Shown here: piece after piece, positions 20,701 through 33,124 of the stretch
Layout of the letters: each line of letters starts with the position of its first letter
Numbering within the stretch: position 1 is the first letter of the stretch
Source: Carnegiea gigantea
Lineage: Eukaryota > Streptophyta > Magnoliopsida > Caryophyllales > Cactaceae
Reading direction: 5' to 3'
DNA length: 64,000 nt
NCBI GenBank assembly: GCA_029747015.1
Contig: JAKOGI010002190.1
Location: 31,001-95,000 of the forward strand
Translations under genes and position numbers: made by a program
The notes under the pieces: model-generated
What the model was told of the DNA's origin: nothing
The model's input: the letters and a program-made list of their open reading frames with translations, nothing else
Database searches by the model: none

Positions 20701-21039
20701 CAAATAAAAAGACCCAAAAAAAAAAAAAATGGTGTTTGACTACTATGCAATTAAATGGAAGTTGGGTTTTTTTTTTTTGGTTTTGTTTTTATGATACCCG
20801 CGTAGGCAGAACATCACGTGGCCATGTTCCACAATTATCACTTTATATTTTTATTTTTTTTTGTGTGTATTTTCTATTTGGGTTGAAATTAGTCGAGCTG
20901 GACATAGATATTTGCAAGGTTTTATTAGCTTGCATCCAAGTTGTGGTACCACTTTTTTTCTAATTCGAAAAAAAGGACCCATACCAAATTCATCGACATT
21001 AATTTTGGATTAAATTTATTCAAAATTATACATTCAACA
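17726..21039 (-). repeat. 3' LTR of Tat element (left copy)
   Basis: The 3314-bp LTR is bounded by TG and CA. Against the other LTR it differs at roughly 7% of positions in the stretch compared by eye (17780-18000 versus 44655-44870). It also has about 640 extra bp (roughly 18115-18755) absent from the right copy. Inside are a hairpin near 18012-18045 and several copies of a motif with CTACG and CGTAGTTC ends. Confidence 0.93.
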
Positions 21040-21050
21040 GTTGCTCCCCA
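21040..21050 (-). other. Polypurine tract of Tat element
   Basis: On the minus strand TGGGGAGCAAC directly precedes TGTTGAATG, the start of the 3' LTR. This is the expected primer site for plus-strand DNA synthesis and fixes the LTR border. Confidence 0.85.
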
Positions 21051-21116
21051 TGTATGATTCGTGTTAGAACTTTGTTAACATGACTAATGCACGCATTTTA
21101 TGTACTCCTTTGTCAT

Positions 21117-22880
21117 TTATTAATTAGACCTCCTTTTTTTTTTTTTTATAGAAGATAATAAACGATTATGGATGAGACTCTCGGCAATGTAAGGGCTCCA
21201 TTTCAAAATGGTCGCGAATGTAACTATGGGCCTTATTATTGATGTTCATGCTCCTCACAAAGTCTTAATGCAATATGTTCTTCGTCTATCTTGGTCAAGA
21301 AAGTTGGAATCAAGCAAGGGATACTTTGTTAGCGTTAGAATGATGAGAACAAGTGTGTGGATATAAGCAAGGATTACGAGAACTACTTTAATGCCATTGT
21401 TCTTAAGAAGGTCAACACTGAATATCGTGGAGAAGGAGGATATCTTACTGAAGATGAATTTTACCTAGCGCCGCATGGACTTCTTATCAAAAGAAGGAAT
21501 TAGGGGTTAACCTTCCAATTTCGAGTCCTCTCAAGTTTTATGATAGGGGTGATGGTATGGACTAAATGAGTGCTTATTTGTTTTGAAGAACCTTTGAAAC
21601 AGACTAGCATATTTGGTGCTGTTGGTGTGTCCGAATTTCCATATCATTTTGACACAAATGTATGGCAAGCCTTTTGCGAACTTTGGTGTGTCCGAATTTC
21701 CATATCATTTATTAATTAGACCTCTTTTTTTTTTTTTATAGAAGATAATTAACGATTATGGATGAGACTCTCGGCAATGTAAGGGCTCCATTTCAAAATG
21801 GTCGCGAATGTGACTATGGGCTTTATTATCAATGTTCATGCTCCTCGCAAAGTCTTAATGCAATCTGTTCCTCGATTCGAACGTCTATCTTGGTCAAGAA
21901 AGTTGGAATCAAGCAAGGGACACCTTGTTAGCATCAGAATGATGAGAACAAGTGTGTGGATATAAGCAAGGATTATGAGAACTACTTTAATGCCATTGCT
22001 CTTAAGAAGGTCAACACTGAATATCGTGGAGAAGGAGGATATCTTACTAAAGATGAATTTTACCCAGCGCTGCATAGACTTCTTGTCAAAAGAAGGAATT
22101 AGGGGTTAATCTTCCAATTTCGAGTCCTCTCAACTTCTATGATAGGGGTGATGGTATGGACTAAACGAGTGCTTATTCGTTTTGAAGAACCTTTGAAACA
22201 GACTAGCATATTTGGTGCTGTTGGTGTGTTCGAATTTCCATATCATTTTGACACAAATGTATGGCGAGCCTTTTGCGAACTTTGGTGTGTCTGAATTTCC
22301 ATATCATTTGTTAATTAGACCTCCTTTTTTTTATAGAAGATAATTAACGATTATGGATGAGACTCTCGGCAATGTAAGGGCTCCGTTTCAAAATGGTCGC
22401 GAATGTGACTATGGGCCTTATTATCGATGTTCATGCTCCTCGCAAAGTCTTAATGCAATCTGTTCCTCGATTCGAACGTCTATCTTGGTCAAGAAAGTTG
22501 GAATCCAGCAAGGGACACTTTGTTAGCGTCAGAATGATGAGAACAAGTGTGTGGATATAAGCAAGGATTATGACAACTACTTTAATGCCATTGTTCTTAA
22601 GAAGGTCAACACTGAATATTGTGGAGAAGGAGGATATCTTACTGAAGATGAATTTTACCCAACGCTGCATGGACTTCTTATCAAGAGAAGGAATTAGGGG
22701 TTAACCTTCCAATTTCGAGTCCTCTCAAATTTTATGATAGGGGTGATGGTATGGACTAAATGAGTGCTTATTCGTTTTGAAGAACCTTTGAAACAAACTA
22801 GCATATTTGGTGCTGTTGGTGTGTCTAAATTTCCATATCATTTTGACGCAAATGTATGGCAAGCCTTTTGCGAACTTTGG
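21117..22880 (+). repeat. Three tandem copies (~595 bp) of the first exon of the antisense gene
   Basis: Units begin with a T-rich tract and TATAG, then ATGGATGAGACTC. The ATGs are at 21168, 21768 and 22353, and the unit borders at about 21117, 21710 and 22310. Copies are highly alike (over 95% by eye). Copies one and two end with a repeated TTGGTGTGTCCGAATTTCC and run into the next unit; copy three instead runs on into the rest of the gene at about 22880. The repeat thus duplicates exactly the N-terminal part of the plant-mobile-domain gene. Confidence 0.9.
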
Positions 22881-25250
22881 GGTCCATGAACCAATACTCT
22901 TTACCATGAGGCAGATGAAGTTGGTATTTCACTTTATGACTTAGAGCGGATTGGTGGTCTTCCCGTTCTTGGGGCTGTATACGAGGAATTCTTAGCTCCA
23001 AACAAAGACAGAGCTGATGATAATAAATATCCAGCTACAGTTGTTGAACTATTACGTATTCATGCTGAGCTTTGTAAGTTTCACAATTTTGGCCATAGTT
23101 ATTACATCATTTGGCTAGATCATTTTTACAGAGAATATTTGGTCTACTTTGCATATGGGGAACAAACAACTTCTGAAAAAGGGAAAGCTGAGGCAAAGAA
23201 AAGGAGTCCCATTCGCATCTATCATCAAGAGCGAATGGAAAACTTGAATGTCACAGCTGAGGGTGAACTCGCTGCTTTCTTAACCTTTTAGTTGAGTCGC
23301 TTTGTTTTACCTTATGGCAAGGAAGTTATAAGACCAGGAACCTTTGTAATGGTTGCGCCAATGGCTTCTGGGCAATGAATTTCTTTGGCTCCGACAGTAG
23401 TGGGTTATATATACCATGTCTTAGGAGAGGCGGTAAGTCATCCAGACCATCCTAGTAAAACTAACATGATTTTTTCCATCCACTATGTGATAAGTTAGCT
23501 AGCGGAATTGTTTTCTCATCTATATCGTTGCCTCTTTGACAGTAACTACTGTAGTGATTTTTCTAGTCTTGTTTGTTATGCTGGGTTCCTCGGCAGTAAA
23601 CTTTCATTACCCCTAGCTAGACATATTTTTTGGGATGTGAGATATGTGTCCCTTAGAGCTAGCTCATATCGTGAGGATTCTCATAATAGTTGAGACGTGA
23701 TTGACATGGGGCTACCAAATGGGGATCTTAAATTTCTCTTATCTATTCAATCTTCTATACGTCATGTACATGTTGGATCCGAGTTGCTCTTGGAACCTTA
23801 TTATCCCAACAGATTCGCTCGCCAATTTGAATTCGATCAAGGGGTTCCATCTAATTGGTTAAGCTTTATCAGAGCCCTCTGATAACAAAGGAGTATAATG
23901 GATCATGCACAAGCCCATGCTGATCTTCAAAGGCGAGATACGAGGGCTAAGTTTTATGTTCCTCCATCCTATTATGAAGGAGTTTGTTCTTGGGATTACT
24001 GTAGCTTGTGGACCAAAGTCCGTTGTCCTTATTTAAGTCAATTTATCGAAAAGGCTCACCAAACTACAATGAATAAGAAAGAGCTTTTAAGGAAAACTAT
24101 TTATATTATTAATCAGCTATGCCTTCTCTGTGAGTCTATTCCTAGAGCTGTTGAAATTTTAGAGGTTTTGGGCGATAGTTGTGCCAAGGCGAAACCTTCG
24201 GTATCATCCTCTAAAAAAGGAAAAATCAAGGTTTCTGGAGGCAACAAAAGTCCATAGAAAAAGAAGAATAAAAGGACTCCCGACTATCAATCACTTGTCA
24301 TAGCCAACTTTCGTGATCAATCACACATTGAGATGAACTTCAAAAGGGATCGTTATGATGGCCCGATCATTCTGATGATTCTGATATGGGCGGTGGCGCA
24401 GGATTTGAAGATTTACCTATCATAGACTTAGATACTTTTACTGAATAGGAAACTTTGGATCAACAAGATGCCTCCACTGAAAAAATGGAAGTACCCCTAC
24501 ATAGAGCACCTCTTACTGCAATAGAGCATCCTGATATAGTAGTAACTGCTATTATTCCTATGGATGGCACTTCTGACGAGTTGGTTGAAGCCATGCCTAT
24601 TCAAAGTATCCCTACTTCCTTGGCAAGTCTTTTCTACAACTTAAAGGAAGATTGGATCCGAGATAGAATTCTCAAAGGAGTAGAGGTGATCATTGGTGTT
24701 ATTTCTAATCATGACTTTATCAGGGACTTGTTAGCTAGCAGAGTACGAGTTTTTTAATCCTTGAGTGCACTTCACTCCATGATTGACATCTATAAGCTTA
24801 GTACAATAGAGATTTGTTGGCTTTCCTCTAAGATAGTGGAGATATTTGGCGTAGTTGAGACCGCTGCAAAGATCGAAGAATTAGTGAACATTGGTCGAGC
24901 TAAAGCTTTGTCTGACCAAGATCTCACTTGTTCTTCTGAAATTGCTCACATTGAAGGTCAACTCAATAACCTGTCTAGTGAAGCTTCAAAACTTAAGGTC
25001 AAGGAGCAGGAGATTCTGAGGGAGGAGGAGCGAATTTATAAAATGCAAGAAGATTTGACCATCCAATAGTCGGGTTTAATTGAAGTAGAGAGCAAGTTAA
25101 AATCTTCTCGAGATTTGAAGAAAAGGGGAGCGAACAGGTGAAAGTAGACTTGGCCGAAACTAGATTCTCCAAGTTGCAGGGTTTGGAGAAAGAGAAGAAC
25201 TATCTCAAGAGTTTGATTGGCTCTGTCATCTCCTTTAATAATGTTTAGAC
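22353..25250 (+). pseudogene. Antisense plant-mobile-domain (aminotransferase-like PMD) gene of the Tat element
   Basis: The gene lies opposite to gag-pol, between integrase and the 3' LTR. From the ATG at 22353, frames give FGAVGVSKFPYHF, NVWQAFCELW and ISLYDLERIGGLPVLGAVYE (22800-22990), the typical PMD order. They continue with FVLPYGKEVIRPGTF, SKLSLPLARHIFWD (23590-23640) and PPSYYEGVCSWDYC (23960-24000). The last parts, 24455-24757 and 24761-25069, look like a coiled coil rich in E, K and L. Stops interrupt it about ten times. Extra antisense ORFs are known in Tat-type elements, and PMD proteins include the host factors MAIN and MAIL1. What the retroelement copy does is unknown. AATAAA near 25330 would suit its 3' end. 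Confidence 0.8.
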
Positions 25251-25621
25251 TTATTTTGTTTTGTTTAATTCTTTTGCATTTATGTTTCCAACCTTCAGTC
25301 CATTTTCTACTGTACCATTTATGCCATTTCAATAAAGCCTAAACGTCTCCTCCCTTTTCTTTTCTTTTTCTCGTTCTTCGTTTTGTTTTTTAGTTCCTTT
25401 CCCCCCTTAATGAAAATCAAAATAATTAAACAATAAAGACTAATTAATAAATAATCCTCACTATAAACGTGACATGACCATTTGATACATCACGTGATGT
25501 TTTGTTAACATGCAGGGGAAGAGGGGATTTATTTATTTTTGTGGCTAGATCTAGTTTGCAGTTGGACTGCCTACGTACCCCCTTTTTGAGGGATCAAGCC
25601 TTTCGTAGTTCAATGTAATTC
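25251..25621. other. Tail-to-tail spacer between antisense gene and integrase
   Basis: No coding sequence is seen. It holds AATAAA on the plus strand near 25330, a pyrimidine-rich run, and at about 25568-25610 a motif GCCTACGTACCCCC, GGGATCAAGCC, CGTAGTTC that is also present in the LTR. Confidence 0.6.
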
Positions 25622-26745
25622 AACTGTCCAAAAAACTTCAAATAAAGAATTTCTTTACAAATTTGCCATTGACGCAAGCATATACTATATGTCCATTATG
25701 TTTTGAGAGCGCATATGCTTCCTTAGGAAAGACCTTGCTGATTACATAGGGGCCCTCCCATTTGGACTCAAATTTTGCTTGTGTCTTTCGATTGATACCA
25801 ATAGGTCTCCTCATTGTTAAGACCAAATCACCAACACCAAATAAGCAAAACTTGACTCACCTATTGAATGCACCAGTCATTTGAGCTTATTGGTAAATTT
25901 CAAGCCTTTGTTGGACTATTAACTGATACTTATCTAATACTTCCAGCTCAGCCAATCTAACTTGAGTATTTTTATCTGGATCAGTGAATTGCATGGCCAC
26001 TCTTAGGGAGGGTAATTACACCTTAAGGGGTAGCACAACTTTTGAATGAACACCAAGTTGTGGAGCGCACAACCAGTTGCAGTTTGAACTATGGTTCGAT
26101 AGACCCATGAAACTTCTAGTAATTGTTCATGCCAATCCCTTCTCGAGCTTGAAATCATTTTCTTTAGAATCTTGCAAAGCACTTTATTGAATACTTCAAC
26201 TTGACCATTTGACGATGAATTGTAACTTAATGAGAAGCTGTGCTTGAACTTGTATTTCTCTACAAGCCTTATCATAACTTGATTTTTAAAGTAGAGGGCA
26301 TTGTCTAAAATGATTTTGTGTTATATCTGTAAATGAGATAGGTCTTGATGAAGTTAGGGATTTGCTTTGCCCCCAGTTCTATTAACAGAATGGCTTCAGC
26401 CCATTTTGAAAAGTAATCTGTGGCTGCTAAAATAAATACATGGCAATGGAAGGAGGAAGGCTTGAAAGGCCCTATGACATCTAGTCTCGATGTATAGAAG
26501 GGCCAAGACAATACGCTCGGATGAAGCAACTGTGGTGGCTGATGAATGAAATCACCATGTATTTGACAAGCCTGGCATGCTTTGGCAAATTTTATTGCAT
26601 CTTGGACCACGGTTGGCCAATAATAGCCCAACCATTTGATTTGGTCAGCAGGTTTTGGACCTACCTGGTAAGCACCACATACCCCAGCATAACCTTCATT
26701 TAGGACATAAGTAGCCTCATCCCTTGACAAGTATCTGAGTAACAC
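25622..26745 (-). pseudogene. int: Tat integrase
   Basis: The zinc-binding part (26620-26600 side) includes a C-x2-C pair in FAKACQACQIHG. The catalytic core follows: DVIGPFKPSS and ILAATDYFSKWAEAILL, with the first aspartates, then NGQVEVFNKVL near 26200 with the glutamate. The C-terminal block 25826-25638 gives KFESKWEGPYVISKVF, the usual gypsy integrase end. Two frame breaks (near 26300 and 25990) interrupt it. Integrase joins the DNA copy to the host chromosome. Confidence 0.85.
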
Positions 26746-26877
26746 CCCTTCGAAAGCCTTTCAATATAAGGTTTCATTTTTAACCGTAAATCTTAGTGCT
26801 TGTCATTTTACATCTACTCTCCTCTTTGGATCAGTGAGTAAGATGCCATATTGGATATACTCAATGAGAGGTTGTCT

Positions 26878-27549
26878 CTAATCTTCTTCTTCTTCAACCT
26901 CAAAAACCGAGACCACATTTATTTCTTTTGTTTCATCAAAATGCCTAAGAACTAAGGCCAACAAATGACGTTTTCGGATTGTTATCTGAATTTCCCTTTT
27001 ATCAGGGAGTGTCAGTGAAGCAGCCAACTTTGCTATGGCATATGCTTTATCATTCTTAGACCTTAGCACACGGTTAACCTGTACTTGAAGGAATTGGTTC
27101 TTAAGGCTTCTTGCCCTTTGGTAAAGAGGCACTAATTTGACACTTCTTAGTTTGTACTGGCCATGTATTTGTCAGATGATTAACTAAGAATCACCGAATA
27201 CTTCAAGCTAGCCAATACGCATTTCAAAGGCCAATTCGAGGCCAATGATGAGTGCCTCATATTCAGCCACATTATTTGAACAAATCTCGAGGAGCGAGAA
27301 TGAATAAGGGATAATTACTCCTGATGGTGTGATAAACACAATCCCTACTCCGGCTCCCGAACTCCTTGCTGCCCCATCAAAATAGAACTTCCAAGTTTTA
27401 ATTTCAGTGAGCATAACTTCATCATCTGGCAGATCATCAGATAGTTCCTCCTTATCTGGACTCAGATGTGCTACTAGGGAATTGACTATGACTTGTCCCT
27501 TTACTACCTTTTGAGACATGAACTTGATGTCGAAAGGGGCCAAAAGCAT
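26878..27549 (-). pseudogene. Second (archaeal-type) RNase H domain of Tat element
   Basis: The block 27549-27208 reads WKFYFDGAARSSGAGVGIVF and NNVAEYEALIIGLELAFEM, the archaeal-like RNase H fold with D, E and D acidic residues. It continues after a break in 27132-26878 (QVQVNRVLRSKNDKAYAIAK). This extra RNase H, after the RT-linked one, is the hallmark that places the element in the Tat lineage. Confidence 0.85.
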
Positions 27550-27552
27550 AGT

Positions 27553-28700
27553 TCATTTGGCCAATCTCCATGATAGCATGTGCTCAGATAATATATATCT
27601 TAATGGGTCTACCTTCGAGATTAAAATGATCTGATAGGACATGAGGTATTGTCGTAACTTTTGGACGATGAAAACCAAGACAGGGCAAATTGTTTCCATA
27701 GAAGAGTAATTAACTTCTGCACCCACCATTGTCCGGCTGATATAGTACATGACGTTTTCTTTCCCTTCATCATTACATTGAGCCAGCATAGCCTCTAAAA
27801 ATCATTCGAGGGTTGTTATGTATAATATTAAGGGTCTTATTTGTACTAGAATCATTAGGACATGTGGCTTTATTAGGTACTGTTTGATGCTTTCAAAAGC
27901 ATTTTGACAAGTTTGATCCCAAATGAAGGGCGTGTCCTTTTTCAGGAGTCTTGTGAAAGGTTGATACCTTTCTGATAAATTTGAGATGAACCGCCTTATA
28001 TAAACCAACCTTCCTTGTAATCCTCGTAATTTCCTTAAATTTCTCGGAGGGGGCATTTGGATTATGGCTTTAACTTTGTCAGGATCAACTTCTATTTCTT
28101 TTTTCTGAATGACACAGCCAAGGAACTGCCCTAAGGTGACCCTAAATGCCCATTTTAAAGGGTTCATCTTGAGCTGATGTTGACAAAGCTTTTCAAAGAC
28201 CTTCCTCAGGTGATGTGGGTGATTTTCTTTGTCTTTTATTTTTACAATCAAGTCATCAACATAAAATTCAATGAGGTTGTGGAGAAAATCACGAAAAATA
28301 ATCGTCATGGCTCTCTAGTAGGTGACCCCAATATTTTTCAAACCAAATGACATTACTGTATCGCAGCACATGGCTTGTGGTGCCTAAAAGGCCGTTAAGT
28401 CCTCATCTTTGGGGTCCACTTTGATTTGATTGTACCTTGAGAAACCATCCATGAAAGACAGAGCCCCAAACCCCGTAGTGGCATCCACTAGGAGTTCGGT
28501 GATTGGTAGTGGGAAATCATCCTTGGGATATGCATTGTTTAAATCCCTGAAATCCACACATATGGAGTTAACCATTCTTTTTCTGAATGGGGACATTGTT
28601 AGCCAACTAAGTTCGGTTTTGAACTTCATGAATGAAGTTAGCCTTTATGAGCTTGTCCACCTCAACATGTATTTGGATTGTCAACTTAGGACGAAAGCGC
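27553..28700 (-). pseudogene. pol: Tat reverse transcriptase and RT-linked RNase H
   Basis: RT is in two frames: 28629-28384 with ICVDFRDLNNAYPKDDFPLP and GALSFMDGFSRYNQI, and 28308-27802 with the active site FYVDDLIVK and ERYQPFTRLLKKD. RNase H remains at 27789-27553 (NVMYYISRTMVGAEVNYS). Frame breaks near 28380 and 27800 disable it. RT copies the RNA genome and RNase H removes the RNA strand. Confidence 0.88.
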
Positions 28701-30230
28701 CATTGAGGCTGCTTTATTGGCCTTATGCTTTCAAAAACCGCTTGCTTGTCAACAATGGCATTTACATCTAATGTAGGCATGTCTTGATAACCTCAAGCAA
28801 ATACTTCTTTGTATTCTTGGATGAATTGATCATATTGTGCCACATCTTCATCATTTAGCATGGCACTTACAAAAATTGGCTTAGGATCATCAGTTTGTTC
28901 CCAAATTTATCTCCCGAAACTTGTCAATTGTTGCTTGACCGCTATCTTTCTTTTCTGAAGGTGCAGGTTAAATAGCCTCAACAAAGTCTTGAGAGGGCTC
29001 TTGTTCAAGAGTTAAGTCGTTATTTGAGTTTTGGGTGAATTAACTTGAACTTCACAGCATATTCCATGGTCTGTCATGGAAATATGATGATGTTTGAAAG
29101 CGTCTTGATAAGAAAATTCAAAATTTTAAGCATCTTGCTCACCTACAATGGACACGACATTAACATCTTCTGCATGCTCCCTTGGCCAACTTCATTTTGT
29201 TCACGAACCCAAGTGAAGCTCCTATGCTGTTGCTTCTTTTCCTTCTTCAGCTTCCACTTCTTTTGCTTTCTGACTCGGATATTCTTTTGTTTGGGTTCAT
29301 TGATTTTCCCAAGTCTATGAAAAACCAAGATTCAAGGTTGGACTTGCTCATTTTAGGAGAACATTTCTTGCTCTCGGGGTGCAAAAACAACATCATTAAC
29401 GACGTGAGTCTTGAGTACTCCCGCATCATATGATACCATGAGTGTTTCGGAGATATCCCTTTGCAATGATGCTTTTAGAACTCTACCTTCATGAGAGATA
29501 TTTATCTATTTGTTAGCTTTGGCAAGCCGCTCATATTATTTTTTTTGCTCCTCTTTTGAGATTGTGATGATTTTCTTGGAGGTGGATTGCTCAAAAAAGA
29601 CGCTTCTATTGGAGATTTGAGGAGTTTCCTCTTAAATCTACTCTATTGTTACTGAGTGATGTTCTTATGATCAAGTTTTCTTTAGGCACTGACTAGTCAA
29701 TTCGTCAGAGGGGAAAAGTGTAACTCTTGACAAGAGAGTTCAATATTTCCCATACTGGTGGCAACGCCTTTTGTCCAACCTTTCTTTTCTCCTTGGACGT
29801 GTATTTGAACAACATCTTTGATCGTGGAGATTGATTTTCCCCCTTGGACCTTCTGAGGCAAAGTAAGAGCTGTGGGCTTTTCGTTTTGGTTGCCCCCTTT
29901 TAGGTCTAAGGGCACTTGAGAGGTTTCAGAACCTAACGATTTATAAGACTTGGCATCGACGTAATTAACGTCTTCCCATGAAAAGGATTTGCATCTTCTC
30001 GGATTGTCTTTTCATTGCCGTATTCGTTAGTGTATTTCAGACACTGGTGAAGAGTTGAAGCAATAGCCTTGCTAGTATAAATCCATGGTCACCCAAGTAG
30101 GGTATTGTAAGAGGTATTGGCATCTATCACATGGAAAAGAGTATCCGTATAGAGGTTATCTAGCTCAACTTTCAAAGCAATAGTGCCTAAAGCTTTTTAC
30201 CCCACCTAATTAAATCCTCATATTATGAGT
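28701..30230 (-). other. Degraded stretch between protease and RT of Tat element
   Basis: No domain is recognisable. Scattered short minus-strand frames (for example 29915-29697, rich in charged residues) fit a decayed protease-RT linker. I see no separate insertion with terminal repeats. Confidence 0.5.
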
Positions 30231-30530
30231 AAAGTTGGGGACAACTGATTTGGTGTTATCCCTATCACTCTCAATACCGTTAAAGGAAGAAGGTTGACTA
30301 CTGAACCACGGTCAAGTAGAATCTAATTTATTCTATTATCCCCGATCATACTGGTGACATAAAAAGGCCTCTTATGATTTGAAGACCCCAATTGGAGGTC
30401 CTCATTAGAGAACGTTATGCAAGCCATGTATATAGTACACCAGTTTAAAGGAGAGGACAACACCTCGTCTACTTCAATAGGGTCGACTTGATCCTTATAA
30501 TCATCAGGGTCCATCAAAGCCTAAATTAGT
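30231..30530 (-). pseudogene. Tat aspartic protease region
   Basis: After 30517-30323 (SSNHKRPFYVTSMIGDNRIN) and a TAG stop, the same frame gives ILLDRGSVVNLLP at about 30325-30285. This aligns with the D-x-G-S active-site block of gypsy proteases, here D-R-G. Protease cuts the gag-pol polyprotein. The stop and the unusual middle residue suggest loss of function. Confidence 0.65.
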
Positions 30531-31126
30531 GCCCTTCTTAGCTTATTTGACATTTATAAAGCGTCATAGATGCTTAGGCGTGTTGGGATTCGCTTGAGAT
30601 AGGAAATGACGTCATAATGGACCTTTTCCTTATAAAATCCTTGACAAACTTAAAAAGGGACTGGGGTAAGAAGATCCTTCTTAGACTCCTTAGTTGACTG
30701 TCTGTTCTCAGCAGTGGCCTCTCTATTTGAGCTTGAGGGAATTACTTCATCTTCACCCTTTTCTTTGACATTCACCACCATTAGTGGTATATTTGGTGTC
30801 ATTTCTTTCTTCTTCTCTTTTCCCACTTATTCTGGTGGCTAGGGTTGATGACCGGACCGAAGAGTTACTTGGTCCACTTCTTGAGTGGTATTTACGGGCT
30901 TAACGTTCACCTCTTCACATTCATCAGCCTATGAAACCATGCAATATGGGCCTATTTCCCCTTCTGCGGGATCATCATTGGAGGAGTCACTGCCTAAAGA
31001 ACCTTTAGGGATGTGATCACTTAAAGTGAAAGGCGTCTTAACTGGTGGCACATACTCTAGTTTGGAAGTTATCTTTGGCTTCTTTTTGGTCCTCGATTTC
31101 TTCTTCTTGTTTTTCTTGTTTTTCTT

Positions 31127-32642
31127 TTACGGCGACTTTTGTCCTATCATTTTGACTCCTGGGGACTTAGAAGCTCGGGCCACTCCCTGTTGAAATGATC
31201 TTTTGCTGAAGTAGGTTTGCCACCCAAAGCCCTCATCATCATCTTCTGATGTTCCCATGCGTCTAAACTTAGGTCTAGGTAGAAATTGCATAAGGTTAGT
31301 TCTCCTGGTGACGGAGGAGGCATATCTGGATATGCCCATCCTATTGCTACATAATCATCAGCAATAAACTTGATGGGGACCGCATAAGGTGGTAATGACA
31401 CCGTTGGAATCCTTTCATTGGTTTCTGAGGATGATAGATAAGATTCATCCTTTTGTTCAACCACTAAGGTTGCATTTGACGATGCAGTAGACCCTTCGGG
31501 TGGAGCTCCCTCTATCTCAATTTTTCCCCTTCTGATCATGTCTCTGATTATGCCTTTGAAGACATAACAAGCTTTTTTAGGGTGGCTAATGATCCTATGG
31601 TATGGACAATACTTAGGATCATTTGTCTTGTTAACTTCAGTAGGACATTTTGGATCTGGAAGGTAAATGGCTTTTGTAGCCATCAACTCATCAAATATCC
31701 CTTGAACATCATCATCATCAAAGGAGTACTTCTTTTCTTTCTTTTCTTGGAGGGTGAGTCATCGACCGTCCTCTTTCTACTTACCTTTGCCATTTTTGTT
31801 GAAATTTTCGTCATTGGTTGGCTTTGGGCTTGTTCTGACAAGCGTAGCCATCGACTCTCCCTTCTTATTTGGCCTTTTGATTTCTTCCCCCTTGGGCTGT
31901 ATACTTTTCTGACAGGCAAGTTGTCTTTCTACATTACTTACCTTAGACACAAGGGCATCAAAGTTTTGAGGCTCAACAGTGCCAATGTATATAGCAATTT
32001 GAGGGTCTAAATTGTTAAGGCACATTTGAACTGCCGATTACTCGCTTAGCTTTTTTGGCATTGCAAGCTCAGGCTCCTCCACCTCGTAATGAAGTCATTC
32101 ACACTCTTGTTTGGCCTTTCGTGTGTGCCAACAAGGTCTATTATGGAAACCTTTCATTTTGAACACACAAATTGAACCAAAAATGCCCTTTGAAGGTCAT
32201 CTTAAGTGTGAATTGACCCAGGTTGTAGCTGGGTGTACCACATAAAGATGACCTCCTTTAGCGATTGCACGAACTGCCTAATTAATAATGCATCATTTAA
32301 GGCAGTTTCACCACAGGCTGAGTAGAAATAGGCCAAGTGTTCATGTGGTGACCTGATTATTCCGTCAAGTTTTTTAAATTTCGGCTTTTGGTAACTCTTC
32401 GGGAAAGGAACTGAGTCATAATGACTTGGATACATGTTCCTATATCCCAATACTGCGGGATTCATGGCTGCTTGGTGCTCTCTGATCCCTTGAGCTATCA
32501 GCTCCTTGATATCTTGCGGAGTGATAACTGTGTTACTACTGCTAACCTCATTAGTTTTTTCACGCTCCCTGTTTTCAAGACGAGTAGTGAGGTTAGCTAT
32601 TTTAGCCTCTTTTTCTGCAAGCTTCCTTTGCAACTCTTGCAT
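31127..32642 (-). pseudogene. gag: Tat gag
   Basis: Three minus-strand pieces are in order. 32642-32202 has a coiled-coil start (LQRKLAEKEAKIANLTTRLE) and the gag core (FPKSYQKPKFKKLDGIIRSP, ALLIRQFVQSLKEV). 32025-31777 follows with MCLNNLDPQIAIYIGTVEP. 31686-31147 carries KYCPYHRIISHPKKACY, a cysteine/histidine block near the end. Gag forms the virus-like particle. Frame breaks near 32195 and 31780 show decay. Confidence 0.8.
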
Positions 32643-33119
32643 TCATTCGTCGAGGCTTGGAGCACTAGTCACTAAGACCGACATATTTTCTGCCTGATCA
32701 TCCTCAATAATGTGCTCCTGCAGGATGACAGTAGATGACCCCTCCTCTTGAAGAGGGTTCTGAAGTCATAAAAAGCAGGGCTTGTAACCCTCGTCTTGTT
32801 CCTCAAGTTGGTTCTTGCCTTGGTCGAAGGTGGTGACTGAAGATTATAAGGTCACCTCAGCATATGTTAATGCTTTGGCGTTTCATCTTGTGATCGAGCC
32901 ACTGTATACTTGTGATTTGACCCCTTCTGAGGTCAAATCACTTTGCCTTTGTGATCTAGGAGGCAAAATCTTCCTACCTTTTGTAAGGGCCCGAGGAGGA
33001 GTAGCCTCTGTGACCTTTAAAGGTCTTGGCACCATAGTGGGGTGCTTGAAGCTGAAGGTTTGACAAATTTAACCTTTAAAGTTTTAGGTGTTGTTCCCCC
33101 CTCTGAATAGGAGGTTATC
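32643..33119 (-). other. Rest of the Tat leader, upstream of gag
   Basis: This is the gag-proximal half of the leader that was split by the copia insertion. No intact frame is present; several stops occur in each minus-strand frame. ATTAC at 33120-33124 is the target duplication shared with 43792-43796. Confidence 0.5.
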
Positions 33120-33124
33120 ATTAC

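Noticed and set aside
20339..20963. Plus-strand frames with membrane-like segments in the Tat LTR
   Set aside because: They come from T-rich LTR sequence and are not conserved in the other LTR copy.
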